From Salvelinus alpinus (taxonomy: Eukaryota > Chordata > Actinopteri > Salmoniformes > Salmonidae), in the NCBI RefSeq assembly GCF_045679555.1, contig NC_092091.1, positions 70,856,963-70,920,962 on the forward strand: a stretch of 64,000 nucleotides of DNA, written 5' to 3'. Under the pieces are notes generated by a model. It did no database searches. It was not told where the DNA came from and saw nothing but the letters and a program-made list of their open reading frames with translations. Shown piece by piece: positions 47,279 through 58,927 of this stretch (position 1 is its first letter; every line of letters starts with the position of its first letter). The translations under genes were made by a program, and so were the position numbers.

Positions 47279-49009
47279 TCAGCTACCCTGCATAGGAATA
47301 GACTGCGTGGGGTAAGAGGCAGCTCCCCTGCATAGGAGAAGACTGCGTGGGGTAAGAGGCAGCTCCCCTGCATAGGAGAAGACTGCGTGGGGTAAGAGGC
47401 AGCTCCCCTGCATAGGAAAAGACTGCGTGGGGTAAGAGGCAGCTCCCCTGCATAGGAGAAGACTGTGTGGGGTAAGAGGCAGCTCCCCCGCATAGGAGAA
47501 GACTGCGTGGGGTAAGAGGCAGCTCCCCTGCATAGGAGAAGAATGCGTGGGGTAAGAGGCAGCTCCCCTGCATAGGAGAAGACTGCGTGGGGTAAGAGGC
47601 AGCTCCCCTGCATAGGAGAAGACTGCGTGGGGTAAGAGGCAGCTCCCCTGCATAGGAGAAGACTGCGTGGGGTAAAAGGCAGCTCCCCTGCATAGGAGAA
47701 GACTGCGTGGGGTAAGAGGCAGCTCCCCTGCATAGGAGAAGACTGCGTGGGGTAAGAGGCAGCTCCCCTGCATAGGAACAGACTGCGTGGGGTAAGAGGC
47801 AGCTCCCCTGCATAGGAGAAGACTGCGTGGGGTAAGAGGCAGCTCCCCTGCATAGGAGAAGACTGCGTGGGGTAAGAGGCAGCTCCCCTGCATAGGAGAA
47901 GACTGCGTGGGGTAAGAGGCAGCTCCCCTGCATAGGAGAAGACTGCGTGGGGTAAGAGGCAGCTCCCCTGCGTAGGAGAAGACTGCGTGGGGTAAGAGGC
48001 AGCTCCCCTGCGTAGGAGAAGACTGTGTGGGGTAAGAGGCAGCTCCCCTGCATAGGAATAGACTGCGTGGGGTAAGAGGCAGCTCCCCTGCGTAGGAGAA
48101 GACTGTGTGGGGTAAGAGGCAGCTCCCCTGCATAGGAATAGACTGCGTGGGGTAAGAGGCAGCTCCCCTGCATAGGAACAGACTGCGTGGGGTAAGAGGC
48201 AGCTCCCCTGCATAGGAATAGACTGCGTGGGGTAAGAGGCAGCTCCCCTGCATAGGAACAGACTGCGTGGGGTAAGAGGCAGCTCCCCTGCATAGGAGAA
48301 GACTGCGTGGGGTAAGAGGCAGCTCCCCTGCATAGGAATAGACTGTCTGGGGTAAGAGGCAGCTCCCCTGCATAGGAATAGACTGCGTGGGGTAAGAGGC
48401 AGCTCCCCTGCATAGGAATAGACTGCGTGGGGTAAGAGGCAGCTCCCCTGCATAGGAATAGACTGCGTGGGGTAAGAGGCAGCTCCCCTGCATAGGAATA
48501 GACTGCGTGGGGTAAGAGGCAGCTCCCCTGCATAGGAATAGACTGCGTGGGGTAAGAGGGAGCTCCCCTGTATAGGAATAGACTGTGTGGGGTAAGAGGC
48601 AGCTCCCCTGCATAGGAATAGACTGCGTGGGGTAAGAGGCAGCTCCCCTGCATAGGAATAGACTGCGTGGGGTAAGAGGCAGCTCCCCTGCATAGGAATA
48701 GACTGCGTGGGGTAAGAGGCAGCTCCCCTGCATAGGAATAGACTGCGTGGGGTAAGAGGCAGCTCCCCTGCATAGGAATAGACTGCGTGGGGTAAGAGGC
48801 AGCTCCCCTGCATAGGAATAGACTGCGTGGGGTAAGAGGCAGCTCCCCTGCATAGGAATAGACTGCGTGGGGTAAGAGGGAGCTCCCCTGTATAGGAATA
48901 GACTGTGTGGGGTAAGAGGCAGCTCCCCTGCATAGGAATAGACTGCGTGGGGTAAGAGGGAGCTCCCCTGTATAGGAATAGACTGTGTGGGGTAAGAGGC
49001 AGCTCCCCT
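47279..49009. repeat. 40-bp minisatellite, about 43 copies
   Basis: The unit cagctcccctgcataggaat plus agactgcgtggggtaagagg recurs at exact 40-bp spacing with only point changes. Variants at the AATA/AGAA/AACA position are clustered: AGAA dominates the left half and AATA the right half. Three minus-strand frames of 496-603 codons arise because the unit lacks stops on that strand and 40 is not a multiple of 3. Confidence 0.98.
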
Positions 49010-49091
49010 AGTTTCCCCCAAAGTTGTCATTCCGAGATGCCTTTTCCCGTTTTGAGTTACTCCTCGTTTCAATAAATGAATAAAGCACAAC

Positions 49092-51614
49092 GACCTACTT
49101 GTGTGTCTGTACTGACATGTGACCTACTTGTGTGTATGTACTGACATGTGACCTACTTGTGTGTATGTACTGACATGTGACCTACTTGTGTGTATGTACT
49201 GACATGTGACCTACTTGTGTGTATGTACTGACATGTGACCTACTTGTGTGTCTGTACTGACATGTGACCTACTTGTGTGTATGTACTGACATGTGACCTA
49301 CTTGTGTGTCTGTACTGACATGTGACCTACTTGTGTGTCTGTACTGACATGTGACCTACTTGTGTGTCTGTACTGACATGTGACCTACTTGTGTGTCTGT
49401 ACTGACATGTGACCTACTTGTGTGTCTGTACTGACATGTGACCTACTTGTGTGTCTGTACTGACATGTGACCTACTTGTGTGTCTGTACTGACATGTGAC
49501 CTACTTGTGTGTCTGTACTGACATGTGACCTACTTGTGTGTCTGTACTGACATGTGACCTACTTGTGTGTCTGTACTGACATGTGACCTACTTGTGTGTC
49601 TGTACTGACATGTGACCTACTTGTGTGTCTGTACTGACATGTGACCTACTTGTGTGTCTGTACTGACATGTGACCTACTTGTGTGTCTGTACTGACATGT
49701 GACCTACTTGTGTGTCTGTACTGACATGTGACCTACTTGTGTGTCTGTACTGACATGTGACCTACTTGTGTGTCTGTACTGACATGTGACCTACTTGTGT
49801 GTCTGTACTGACATGTGACCTACTTGTGTGTCTGTACTGACATGTGACCTACTTGTGTGTCTGTACTGACATGTGACCTACTTGTGTGTCTGTACTGACA
49901 TGTGACCTACTTGTGTGTATGTACTGACATGTGACCTACTTGTGTGTATGTACTGACATGTGACCTACTTGTGTGTCTGTACTGACATGTGACCTACTTG
50001 TGTGTCTGTACTGACATGTGACCTACTTGTGTGTCTGTACTGACATGTGACCTACTTGTGTGTATGTACTGACATGTGACCTACTTGTGTGTATGTACTG
50101 ACATGTGACCTACTTGTGTGTCTGTACTGACATGTGACCTACTTGTGTGTATGTACTGACATGTGACCTACTTGTGTGTCTGTACTGACATGTGACCTAC
50201 TTGTGTGTATGTACTGACATGTGACCTACTTGTGTGTCTGTACTGACATGTGACCTACTTGTGTGTCTGTACTGACATGTGACCTACTTGTGTGTCTGTA
50301 CTGACATGTGACCTACTTGTGTGTCTGTACTGACATGTGACCTACTTGTGTGTATGTACTGACATGTGACCTACTTGTGTGTATGTACTGACATGTGACC
50401 TACTTGTGTGTCTGTACTGACATGTGACCTACTTGTGTGTCTGTACTGACATGTGACCTACTTGTGTGTCTGTACTGACATGTGACCTACTTGTGTGTAT
50501 GTACTGACATGTGACCTACTTGTGTGTATGTACTGACATGTGACCTACTTGTGTGTCTGTACTGACATGTGACCTACTTGTGTGTCTGTACTGACATGTG
50601 ACCTACTTGTGTGTCTGTACTGACATGTGACCTACTTGTGTGTCTGTACTGACATGTGACCTACTTGTGTGTCTGTACTGACATGTGACCTACTTGTGTG
50701 TCTGTACTGACATGTGACCTACTTGTGTGTCTGTACTGACATGTGACCTACTTGTGTGTCTGTACTGACATGTGACCTACTTGTGTGTCTGTACTGACAT
50801 GTGACCTACTTGTGTGTCTGTACTGACATGTGACCTACTTGTGTGTCTGTACTGACATGTGACCTACTTGTGTGTCTGTACTGACATGTGACCTACTTGT
50901 GTGTCTGTACTGACATGTGACCTACTTGTGTGTCTGTACTGACATGTGACCTACTTGTGTGTCTGTACTGACATGTGACCTACTTGTGTGTCTGTACTGA
51001 CATGTGACCTACTTGTGTGTCTGTACTGACATGTGACCTACTTGTGTGTCTGTACTGACATGTGACCTACTTGTGTGTCTGTACTGACATGTGACCTACT
51101 TGTGTGTCTGTACTGACATGTGACCTACTTGTGTGTCTGTACTGACATGTGACCTACTTGTGTGTCTGTACTGACATGTGACCTACTTGTGTGTCTGTAC
51201 TGACATGTGACCTACTTGTGTGTATGTACTGACATGTGACCTACTTGTGTGTATGTACTGACATGTGACCTACTTGTGTGTCTGTACTGACATGTGACCT
51301 ACTTGTGTGTCTGTACTGACATGTGACCTACTTGTGTGTCTGTACTGACATGTGACCTACTTGTGTGTCTGTACTGACATGTGACCTACTTGTGTGTCTG
51401 TACTGACATGTGACCTACTTGTGTGTCTGTACTGACATGTGACCTACTTGTGTGTCTGTACTGACATGTGACCTACTTGTGTGTCTGTACTGACATGTGA
51501 CCTACTTGTGTGTCTGTACTGACATGTGACCTACTTGTGTGTCTGTACTGACATGTGACCTACTTGTGTGTATGTACTGACATGTGACCTACTTGTGTGT
51601 CTGTACTGACATGT
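49092..51614. repeat. 29-bp minisatellite, 87 copies
   Basis: The unit gacctacttgtgtgtctgta plus ctgacatgt repeats with exact 29-bp spacing over 2523 bp (87.0 units). The only common variant is C/A in tgtgtCtgt versus tgtgtAtgt, and A-type units occur in clusters. Every unit has stop codons on both strands, so there are no long frames. Confidence 0.98.
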
Positions 51615-51689
51615 ATGTGGAACTGATCGATGCATACACACACTACATGTTCATGTTTTTAAATGTATGTCAATTGTGAAGTATTTTGT

Positions 51690-51776
51690 CTGTTTATCTT
51701 TTTTTTTATGTGAGGCCCCAGTAAGACTAGCTGTCGTCATTGGCGTCGGCTAATGGGGATCTTAATAAATCAAATT
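51690..51776 (+). mobile_element. LINE 3' terminal fragment
   Basis: tgaggccccagtaagactag followed by ggctaatggggatcttaata matches the 3' end of an L2-like fish LINE. The 5' part is absent. Confidence 0.5.
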
Positions 51777-51920
51777 TAAATTGTTATTAAAGTAAAATGT
51801 TTCTTGCTTAAACCCCTGTCTCTCATGCTGTTGGACTACCACACACATGTGACAAGCCCCTCCACCTGCGGGCATGCCACACAGTGAGCCTGCTGTCACA
51901 GGAGGTGTCTACCCTAAGAT

Positions 51921-52406
51921 CAGTGGTGGAAAAAGTACACAATTTTCATACTAGTGTAAAAATACCTTAAAAGAAAATTACTCCAGTGAAAGTCACCCAG
52001 TAAAATACTACTTGAGTAAAAGTATCAAAGTATTTTTTTTTAAATGTACTTAAGTATAAATCATTTAAAATGTCTTATATTAAGCAAACCATATGACATG
52101 ATTTTCTTGTTTTTTTAAAGTTACGGATAGCCAGGGGCACAATTCAATACTCAGACATCATTTACAAATGAAGCACTTGTGTTTAGTGAGTCTGCCAGAT
52201 CAGAGGCACTAGGGATGACCAGGGATGTTGTCTTGATAAGTGCGTGAATTAGACAATTTTCCTCTCCTGCTAAGCATTCAAAATTTAACGAGTACTGTTG
52301 GGTGTCAGGGTAAATGTAAGGAGTAAAAATAGTAAAGTACAGATGCCCCAAAAAACAACTTAAGTAGTACTTAAAAGTATTTTTACTTAAGTACTTTACA
52401 CCACTG
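51921..52406. mobile_element. hAT MITE, 486 bp, with perfect 8-bp target duplication
   Basis: The terminal inverted repeats are cagtggtggaaaaagtac on the left and gtactttacaccactg on the right. The 8-bp CCTAAGAT flanks both sides (51913-51920 and 52407-52414), the length expected for hAT transposons. The interior has no transposase. Confidence 0.93.
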
Positions 52407-52612
52407 CCTAAGATGGCTGCCATGGTAAAGACTACACGGCCCATAACCACCTGCTCTACCGGTCACCTGGCCTGAGTGGCCTCATTATGGTTTAAATTAA
52501 CAGCACCTGGGCTGCATTGGTGGTTTTCCACATGGAGAGCAGCTGAAGACTATCCAAGCTCCATGGAACTTTGTTTAAACAAAGGACTTTGGTTCACTTT
52601 GATGTCCTGTTT

Positions 52613-52741
52613 GGCTCAGTTGGTAGATCATTGTGCTCGCAACACCACAGTTCCCATGGGAGACCAGTACGAAAATGTATGCACTCACTACAGTAAGTCG
52701 CTCCAGATGGAGCATCTGGTAAATGACAAATGTAAATGTAG
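52613..52741 (+). mobile_element. tRNA-derived SINE, degenerate
   Basis: A tRNA-like head ggctcagttggtagatcatt (A-box) is followed by a corrupted B-box region, atgtatgcactcactacagt, and the tail aatgacaaatgtaaatgtag. This matches a common salmonid SINE. It is not a functional tRNA gene. Confidence 0.75.
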
Positions 52742-52954
52742 TAATGCTGGGTATACACCACACAAAAAATCTAAGATCTTAACTTGCTAACATTTCCTCG
52801 TCCCAAATCTATCATTCAGTCAATCTTCAACCCCAGGACGTGGGTGCTTACATTACACCGTGACTCCCTAGTTGATCCTGCCCTGCGTTTTAATTGGTTG
52901 GCTTCTGAAAAAAATGCAAACAGTATGCTGCTTTATTGGTGTACACATTATTAT

Positions 52955-53019
52955 GTGCAGAAATATGGACCCAGGGGTGCAGAAATATGGACCCAGGGGT
53001 GCAGAAATATGGACCCACA
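52955..53019. repeat. 23-bp tandem repeat, 2.8 copies
   Basis: gtgcagaaatatggacccag plus ggg is repeated in tandem three times, the last partial. Confidence 0.9.
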
Positions 53020-53106
53020 AATGGCTGGCAGACGTGGACAATATACAGTTTCTATTCTACGAAGGAAGTTGGAGGTAATATGAAACTTGTATTATTGAAA
53101 ATGCAG

Positions 53107-53176
53107 CCACGTTCACTCCACACGGTCACTCCACACGGTCACTCCACACGGTCACTCCACACGTTCACTCCACAGC
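53107..53176. repeat. 13-bp tandem repeat (ggtcactccacac), about 5 copies
   Basis: Perfect or near-perfect copies of cactccacacggt, ending in a degenerate cactccacagctc. Confidence 0.9.
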
Positions 53177-53539
53177 TCCACCAATCTGTCTCCCATCACG
53201 TCGGTCCACACGGTGCGTGTTGCTTTTTCTTCGCCATAAATGTTTTGGTCTCACACCTGAGTGCTTATTGGCTATTGGTAGTAGTCCTTGCCCAATCGCG
53301 TCGTAACACTGCTCATACTACAAGATGTACGACCAACATTTCTGATGTCAGAAAATGATCAGGACATCCGCCAGGGGTCTGGAGAACGGAACAGCCATCG
53401 TCGGTGCGTCCTTGACCCGCTCAAACTACGCCAGTCCTGACATAGTGATCCTAGCCCAAGTTCATAGGATTTCACCCGATCTTGAACATTTGTCTGGGAT
53501 GGCAAAAACGTGTCGAGTTCTTGGTGAAATCGTGTAGCC

Positions 53540-54028
53540 AAAAAGATCATCAAGGACATCAACCACCCGAGCCACTGCCTGTTCACCCCGCTATCATCCA
53601 GAAGGCGAGTTCAGTACAGGTGCATCAAAGCTGGGACCGAGAGACTGAAAAACAGCTTCTATCTCAAGGCCATCAGACTGTTAAATAGCCATCACTAGCA
53701 CATTAGAGGCTGCTGCCTACATACACAGACTTGAAATCACTGGCCATAAATGGAACACTAGTCACTTTAATAATGTTTACATATCTGCCATTACTCATTT
53801 CATTTGTATATACTGTATTCTATACTATTCTACTGCATCTTAGTCTGTTCCGCTCTGACATCGCTCGTCCATATGTATAAAGTCTTAATTCATTCCTACA
53901 AAGATGTGTGTGTGTTGGGTATATGTTGTGAAATTTGTTAGATATTACTGCACTGTCGGAGCTACAAGCACCCGCAATAACATCTGCTAATCACGTGTAT
54001 GTGACCAATAACATTTGATTTGATTAAA
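53540..54028 (+). mobile_element. LINE family A 3' fragment (plus strand)
   Basis: Encodes the degraded end of the LINE ORF (akin to the minus-strand sequence near 28527-28680), with 3' UTR and the tail gtgaccaataacatttgatt. It is severely 5'-truncated. Confidence 0.8.
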
Positions 54029-54134
54029 AAATATATGCTCTGACAGTTAGGCCTTTTGTTTTACAGTTTGATTATATATTTGTAAGTTTGTCATTAAAAG
54101 CCTTTATTTTGCATTGCCTCCCCCCCCTCCCCCC

Positions 54135-54474
54135 ACTGCTAGTCTGTTTATCTAGGAAGAGTTTGTTTAATTATTATCTACGAATAGTCACTTTAACTCT
54201 ATCTACATATACATATCATCTCAATTACCTCGACTAATCGCACATTGACTCTGTACCCGTGCCCCCTGTATACAGCCTCCCTATTGTTATTTTACTGCTG
54301 CTCTAATTATTTGTTACTTTTATTTATTATTTTTTACTTAACTTTTTTTTACTTAACACGTATTTTTCTTAAAACTGCATCGTTGTTTAAGGGCTTGTAA
54401 GTAAGCATTTCACAAGTAAGGTCTACACTTGTTGTATTCGGCGCATGTGACAAATACAATTTGATTTGATTTTG
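54135..54474 (+). mobile_element. LINE family B 3' fragment (plus strand)
   Basis: It ends ggtctacacttgttgtattc then gacaaatacaatttgatttg. The same tail appears in inverse orientation at 57511-57600 in the near full-length copy. Only the 3' UTR remains. Confidence 0.8.
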
Positions 54475-54738
54475 CCTGAACCCTGGCGCCTGAGTCTATG
54501 TATTGTAATCTCTGCCCACTCATGGTCCGTGTGTCTGTGTGGTCATCCTTCGGCTAGGCCACAGCTTTATATGTGGCTCTTAAAATCAAAGCCACATCCC
54601 TGATGTAGCAGGCAGCACAGTTATCCATTTCTTTGGAACATCAACTCTCCTTCAGTCATTCATTTTATATTTTTGATTTGGCATTTCTACGATATTAACT
54701 CTAAACAATATTTTGGGAAAGGGTCGGAATGAATACAC

Positions 54739-54943
54739 TGAGTGAATCTCAATTGTATTTCCTTGATTCCTCACATCGTCCCACCTCGTCTCCTTCCCAA
54801 AGGACATTGGAGCAGAATATCTGAAGTTCCTAGCCTTGGAAGATCCAAGGCTAGGAACCTCAGATATTCTGCTCCAATGTCTTTCAATTTGTTTTGAGGA
54901 GGCAAGTAGAGAATACACAAGGGATACAATTGAGATTTCCCCA
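54739..54943. mobile_element. Foldback element, family F, copy 2, with 39-bp hairpin
   Basis: The core arms acattggagcagaatatctg plus aagttcctagccttgga (54804-54840) and their complement (54846-54882) form a nearly perfect hairpin with a 5-nt loop. The outer ends gtgaatctcaattgta and tacaattgagatttcc are also inverted. Confidence 0.8.
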
Positions 54944-55559
54944 TTGACTAGACATCCTAGTCCAGGATGTTAGCTAATATTCTCCAGCCCCACTACAGTG
55001 GAAGGATGGTTTGGGTGTTGACGGTGAGAATTGCTTTCTAGGGAAAGGCAACATAAATAGACCTTATTTGAGCAACCTGTGACCAGTGCTTGGCCCACTG
55101 AGCCAGCAGTGGACCAAGCACAACTACCACAGTAGTTGTTTCACATATTTAAAGCTGTTCAGTCAGAAAGTTAATAGATTAGAAACGTAATTAGTTTAGA
55201 ATGTTCGGTCAGGTTGAAAAACAAATTGGGATTGAAACTCGCAACCCCCATCTACCTCCAACCTACCACCCATAAGGCTTGTTTTTGTTTGACTCATCTG
55301 TAAAGTCCACCCCCTGACATGTCATTCTAAGCTCTGCCCACTGAACATTTATCTAACCAATCACATTAGTTCTGCCCTTAGACGCGGAACTTCCCTCAGA
55401 ACAAGACTGAAACCGGGATTCAATCCAAGGTGCTTTTATAAGGCACATTGTAAGCGGTCTGTGCTCCGCTGTTCTATAATGCACATTGGATTGCGTCCCG
55501 GCCTGAATGAGACATTAGGAAAACACATACTATCACAGATGAATAGAGCTCCACAGTGG

Positions 55560-56202
55560 AGGTGTCATAATACTAATAAAACACAGCTGTCAAACAGGGA
55601 AATGGTTCCAATAATTTTTCCCGTAGGCTTACTCTGGTATAACGTTTTGATAACCATGTAAATCTCTCTCGGGCAAGGGGACTTTCTGTCAATATATTCG
55701 GCTCTATTTACTCTCAGATTCAGAAATGCTAATTAGCAACACAATAGACATGCAAAACCCCAAATTCCTGCAAGTTCCAGCACTTCATCTCTAGCTGTCA
55801 ATCTAAAATTTGCACAAGACAGTTCACATTTGTCCACTTAAAGAAATGTAGCCTATTTATTAATTACTACATTCAGCTAACATTAGAAGGTTAATCCAGA
55901 GATTCTTACCTTTGCCTCAATTTGGCAGTCTCGTTCAGATCATCACGGTATTTGTAGTTCTTTATCATAGCCACATTAGCAGCTAATTAGCATTTCATTT
56001 TTGGGGGGTAAATACAGGCTTATATATTGATAAATGTCACCTTGCCCGAAAGAGATTTACATGGTAAGGGTAAGCCTACACGAAACACAGCCCTTATTTT
56101 AAAGTGTTTCTAAAATCCCCTGTGGGAAAAATGTATGGTGGCAAAACGATTGGAACCATTTCCCTGTTTGACCGGTAGGTTTTATGGGTATTATGTCTCA
56201 TA
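55560..56202. mobile_element. 640-bp foldback element
   Basis: The left arm (55560-55740) contains aacagggaaatggttccaat, ccatgtaaatctctctcggg and aaatgctaattagcaac. The right arm (55978-56202) contains gctaattagcatttc, cgaaagagatttacatgg and attggaaccatttccctgtt as complements. The spacer of about 240 bp has no long frame. Confidence 0.75.
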
Positions 56203-56221
56203 CTGTTGTACTCTACAATTA

Positions 56222-56965
56222 TACACACTACCACTGATGAATAACTACACACGCTTCCACTGATGAATAACTACACAAGCTTCCACTGATGAATAACTAC
56301 ACACGCTACCACTGATGAATAACTACACACGCTACCACTGATGAGTAACTACACACGCTACCACTGATGAATAACTACACACGCTACCAATGATGAATAA
56401 CTACACACGCTACCGCTGACGAGTAACTACACACACTACCGCTGACGAGTAACTACACCTACTACCACTAATGAATAGCTACACCTACTACCACTGATGA
56501 ATAACTACACCTACTACCACTGATGAATAACTACACACGCTTCCACTGATGAATAACTACACACACTTCCACTGATGAATAACTACACAGACTACCGCTG
56601 ACGAGTAACTACACACACTACCACTGATGAATAACTACACCTACTACCGCTGATGAATAACTACACCTACTACCGCTGACGAATAACTACACCTACTACC
56701 ACTGATGAATAACTACACCTACTACCACTGACGAGTAACTACACACACTACTACTGACGAATAACTACACCTACTACCACTGATGAATAACTACACCTAC
56801 TACCACTGATGAATAACTACACCTACTACCACTGATGAATAACTACACCTACTACCATTGATGAATAACTACACCTACTACCACTGATGAATAACTACAC
56901 CTATACCACTGATGAATAACTACACACACTACCACTGACGAATAACTACACACGCTTCCACTGGA
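56222..56965. repeat. 26-bp minisatellite, about 28 copies
   Basis: The unit ctaccactgatgaataacta plus cacacg or caccta repeats every 26 bp. Variant sites (CACG/CCTA, TGATGAA/TGACGAG, TACC/TTCC) are mixed along the array. It starts about 20 bp after the foldback element. Confidence 0.95.
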
Positions 56966-58209
56966 CTATTGTATTTATTTACCACTCTCCTTTTACAGCA
57001 ACTACATTTAGGCCATTCTCTGGTGTTGACACATCACTACTGTATCTAGTTCAACATACAACCATTCTATGTGAACCTGCAGATGGAATCTACATGGAAT
57101 ATCCTGCTACAGTATGAAAGTTGCACAACATTTAGTGTTTTTAGATGTTATAAACGTGGTAGTGATGAAACAGTTACAGCTATCACAAAGAGCATACAGA
57201 TTGCTGAAGCAAATCTTATTTTTATCTAAACACCATTATTAGCATCATTATAAAAATGTCTTTCCAAATGTAAGGTTGCTCCTAAATCTATATAAGCTAG
57301 TGTGAAAAACAACATCTACACAGGATTGGGTCGCATGGACCATTAACACCGAGAGAGACAAGGATGGAAAGCTTGATGAAGCAGCATATAAAGCAGAGGT
57401 ACAAAGCGACCATCTCTATCTTGGCTGTAGTTTCCTTCTGGCTCCCACACCTTTATTGAGTGGGTTCAGTTAAAGGCTACACTGCTAATAAAATCAGGAA
57501 CATCACCTTTCAAATCAAATAACATTTTATTAGTCAAATGCTTTGACTACAACAGGTGTAGACCTTACAGTGAAATGCTTACTTACGAGCCTAACCAACA
57601 ATGCAGTTTCAAACAATACAGATAAGAATAAGAGATAAAAGTAACAAGTAATTAAAGAGCAGCAGTGAAATAACAACAGCGAGACTATATACAGGGGGGT
57701 ATCGGTACAGAGTCAATGTGTGGGGGCACCGGTTATATGAGTTATTAAGGTGACTATGCATAGATGACAACAGAGAGTAGCAGTGGTATAAAGAGGGGGT
57801 GAGGGGGGGCACTGCAAATTGTCTGGGTAGCCATTTGACTAGATGTTCAGGAGTCTTATGGCTTGGGGGTAGAAGCTGTTTAGAAACCTCTTGGACCTAG
57901 ACTTGGAACTCCGGTACTGCTTGCCGTGCGGTAGCAGAGAGAACATGACTAGGGTGGCTGGAGTCTGACAATTTGTAGGGCCTTCCTTTGACATCGCCTG
58001 GTATAGAGGTCCTGGATGGCAGGAAGCTTGGCCCCAGTGATGCACTGGGCCGTTCGCACTACCCTCTGTAGTGCCTTGCGGTCAGAGGTTGAGCAGTTGC
58101 CATACCAGGCAGTGATGCAACCAGTGAGGATGCTCTCGATGGTGCAGCTGTAAAACCTTTTGAGGACCCATACCAAATCTTTTCAGTCTCCTGAGGGGGA
58201 ATAGTTTTG

Positions 58210-58917
58210 TCATGCCCTCTTCACGACTGTCTTGGTGTGCTTGGACCATGTTAGTTTGTTAGTGATGTGGACATCAAGGAACTTGAAGCTCTCAACCTGC
58301 TCCACTGCAGCCACGTCGATGAGAATGGGGGCGTGCTCGGTCCTCTTTTTCCTGTAGTCCACAATCAACTCCTTTGTCTTGATCACGTTGAGGGAGATGT
58401 TGTTGTCCTGGCACCACATGGCCAGCTCATTGACCTCCTCCCTATAGGCTATCTCGTCGTTGTTGGGGATCAGGCCTACCGCTGTTGTGTCATCGGCAAA
58501 TGTAATGATGGTGTTGGAGTCGTGCCTGGCCGTGCAGTCATGAGTGAACAGGGAGTACAGCAGGGGACTGAGAACGCACCCCTGAGGTGCCCCTGTGTTG
58601 AGGATCAGCATGGCGGATGTGTTGTTATCTACCCTTACCACCTGGGGGCGGCCCGTCAGGAAGTCCAGGATCCAGTTGCAGAGAGAGGTGTTTAGTCCCA
58701 GGTTCCTTAGCTTATTGATGTACTTTGAGGGCACGATGGTGTTGAACGCTGAGCTGTAGTCAATGAATAGCATTCTCACATAGGTGTTCCATTTGTCAAG
58801 GTTGGAAAGGGCAGTGTGGGGTGCAATGGAGATTGCATCAACTGTGGATCTGTTAGGGCAGTATGCAAATTGGAGTGGGTCTAGGGTTTCTGGGATGATG
58901 GTGTTGATGTGAGCCAT
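58210..58917 (-). pseudogene. LINE family B reverse transcriptase, catalytic part
   Basis: A 235-codon frame with motif [15 protein letters not shown] (about residue 50), [28 protein letters not shown] (motif B) and [10 protein letters not shown] with both catalytic aspartates. Next comes [14 protein letters not shown], the usual post-palm segment. A 1-base-scale frameshift just upstream (58918-58928) separates it from the finger domain. It is part of a broken retrotransposon. Confidence 0.9.
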
Positions 58918-58927
58918 GACTAGCCTT

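Noticed and set aside
47257..49090. Three minus-strand frames of 496-603 codons
   Set aside because: All three read the same 40-bp unit in different frames, giving the same 40-residue cycle. No start context, domain or codon evidence supports a protein.
49092..51614. CRISPR-like array (29-bp repeats)
   Set aside because: The units are directly adjacent with no unique spacers, the DNA is vertebrate, and there are no cas genes. It is a minisatellite.
52613..52690. A tRNA gene on the plus strand
   Set aside because: It is a degenerate SINE head with a corrupted B-box.
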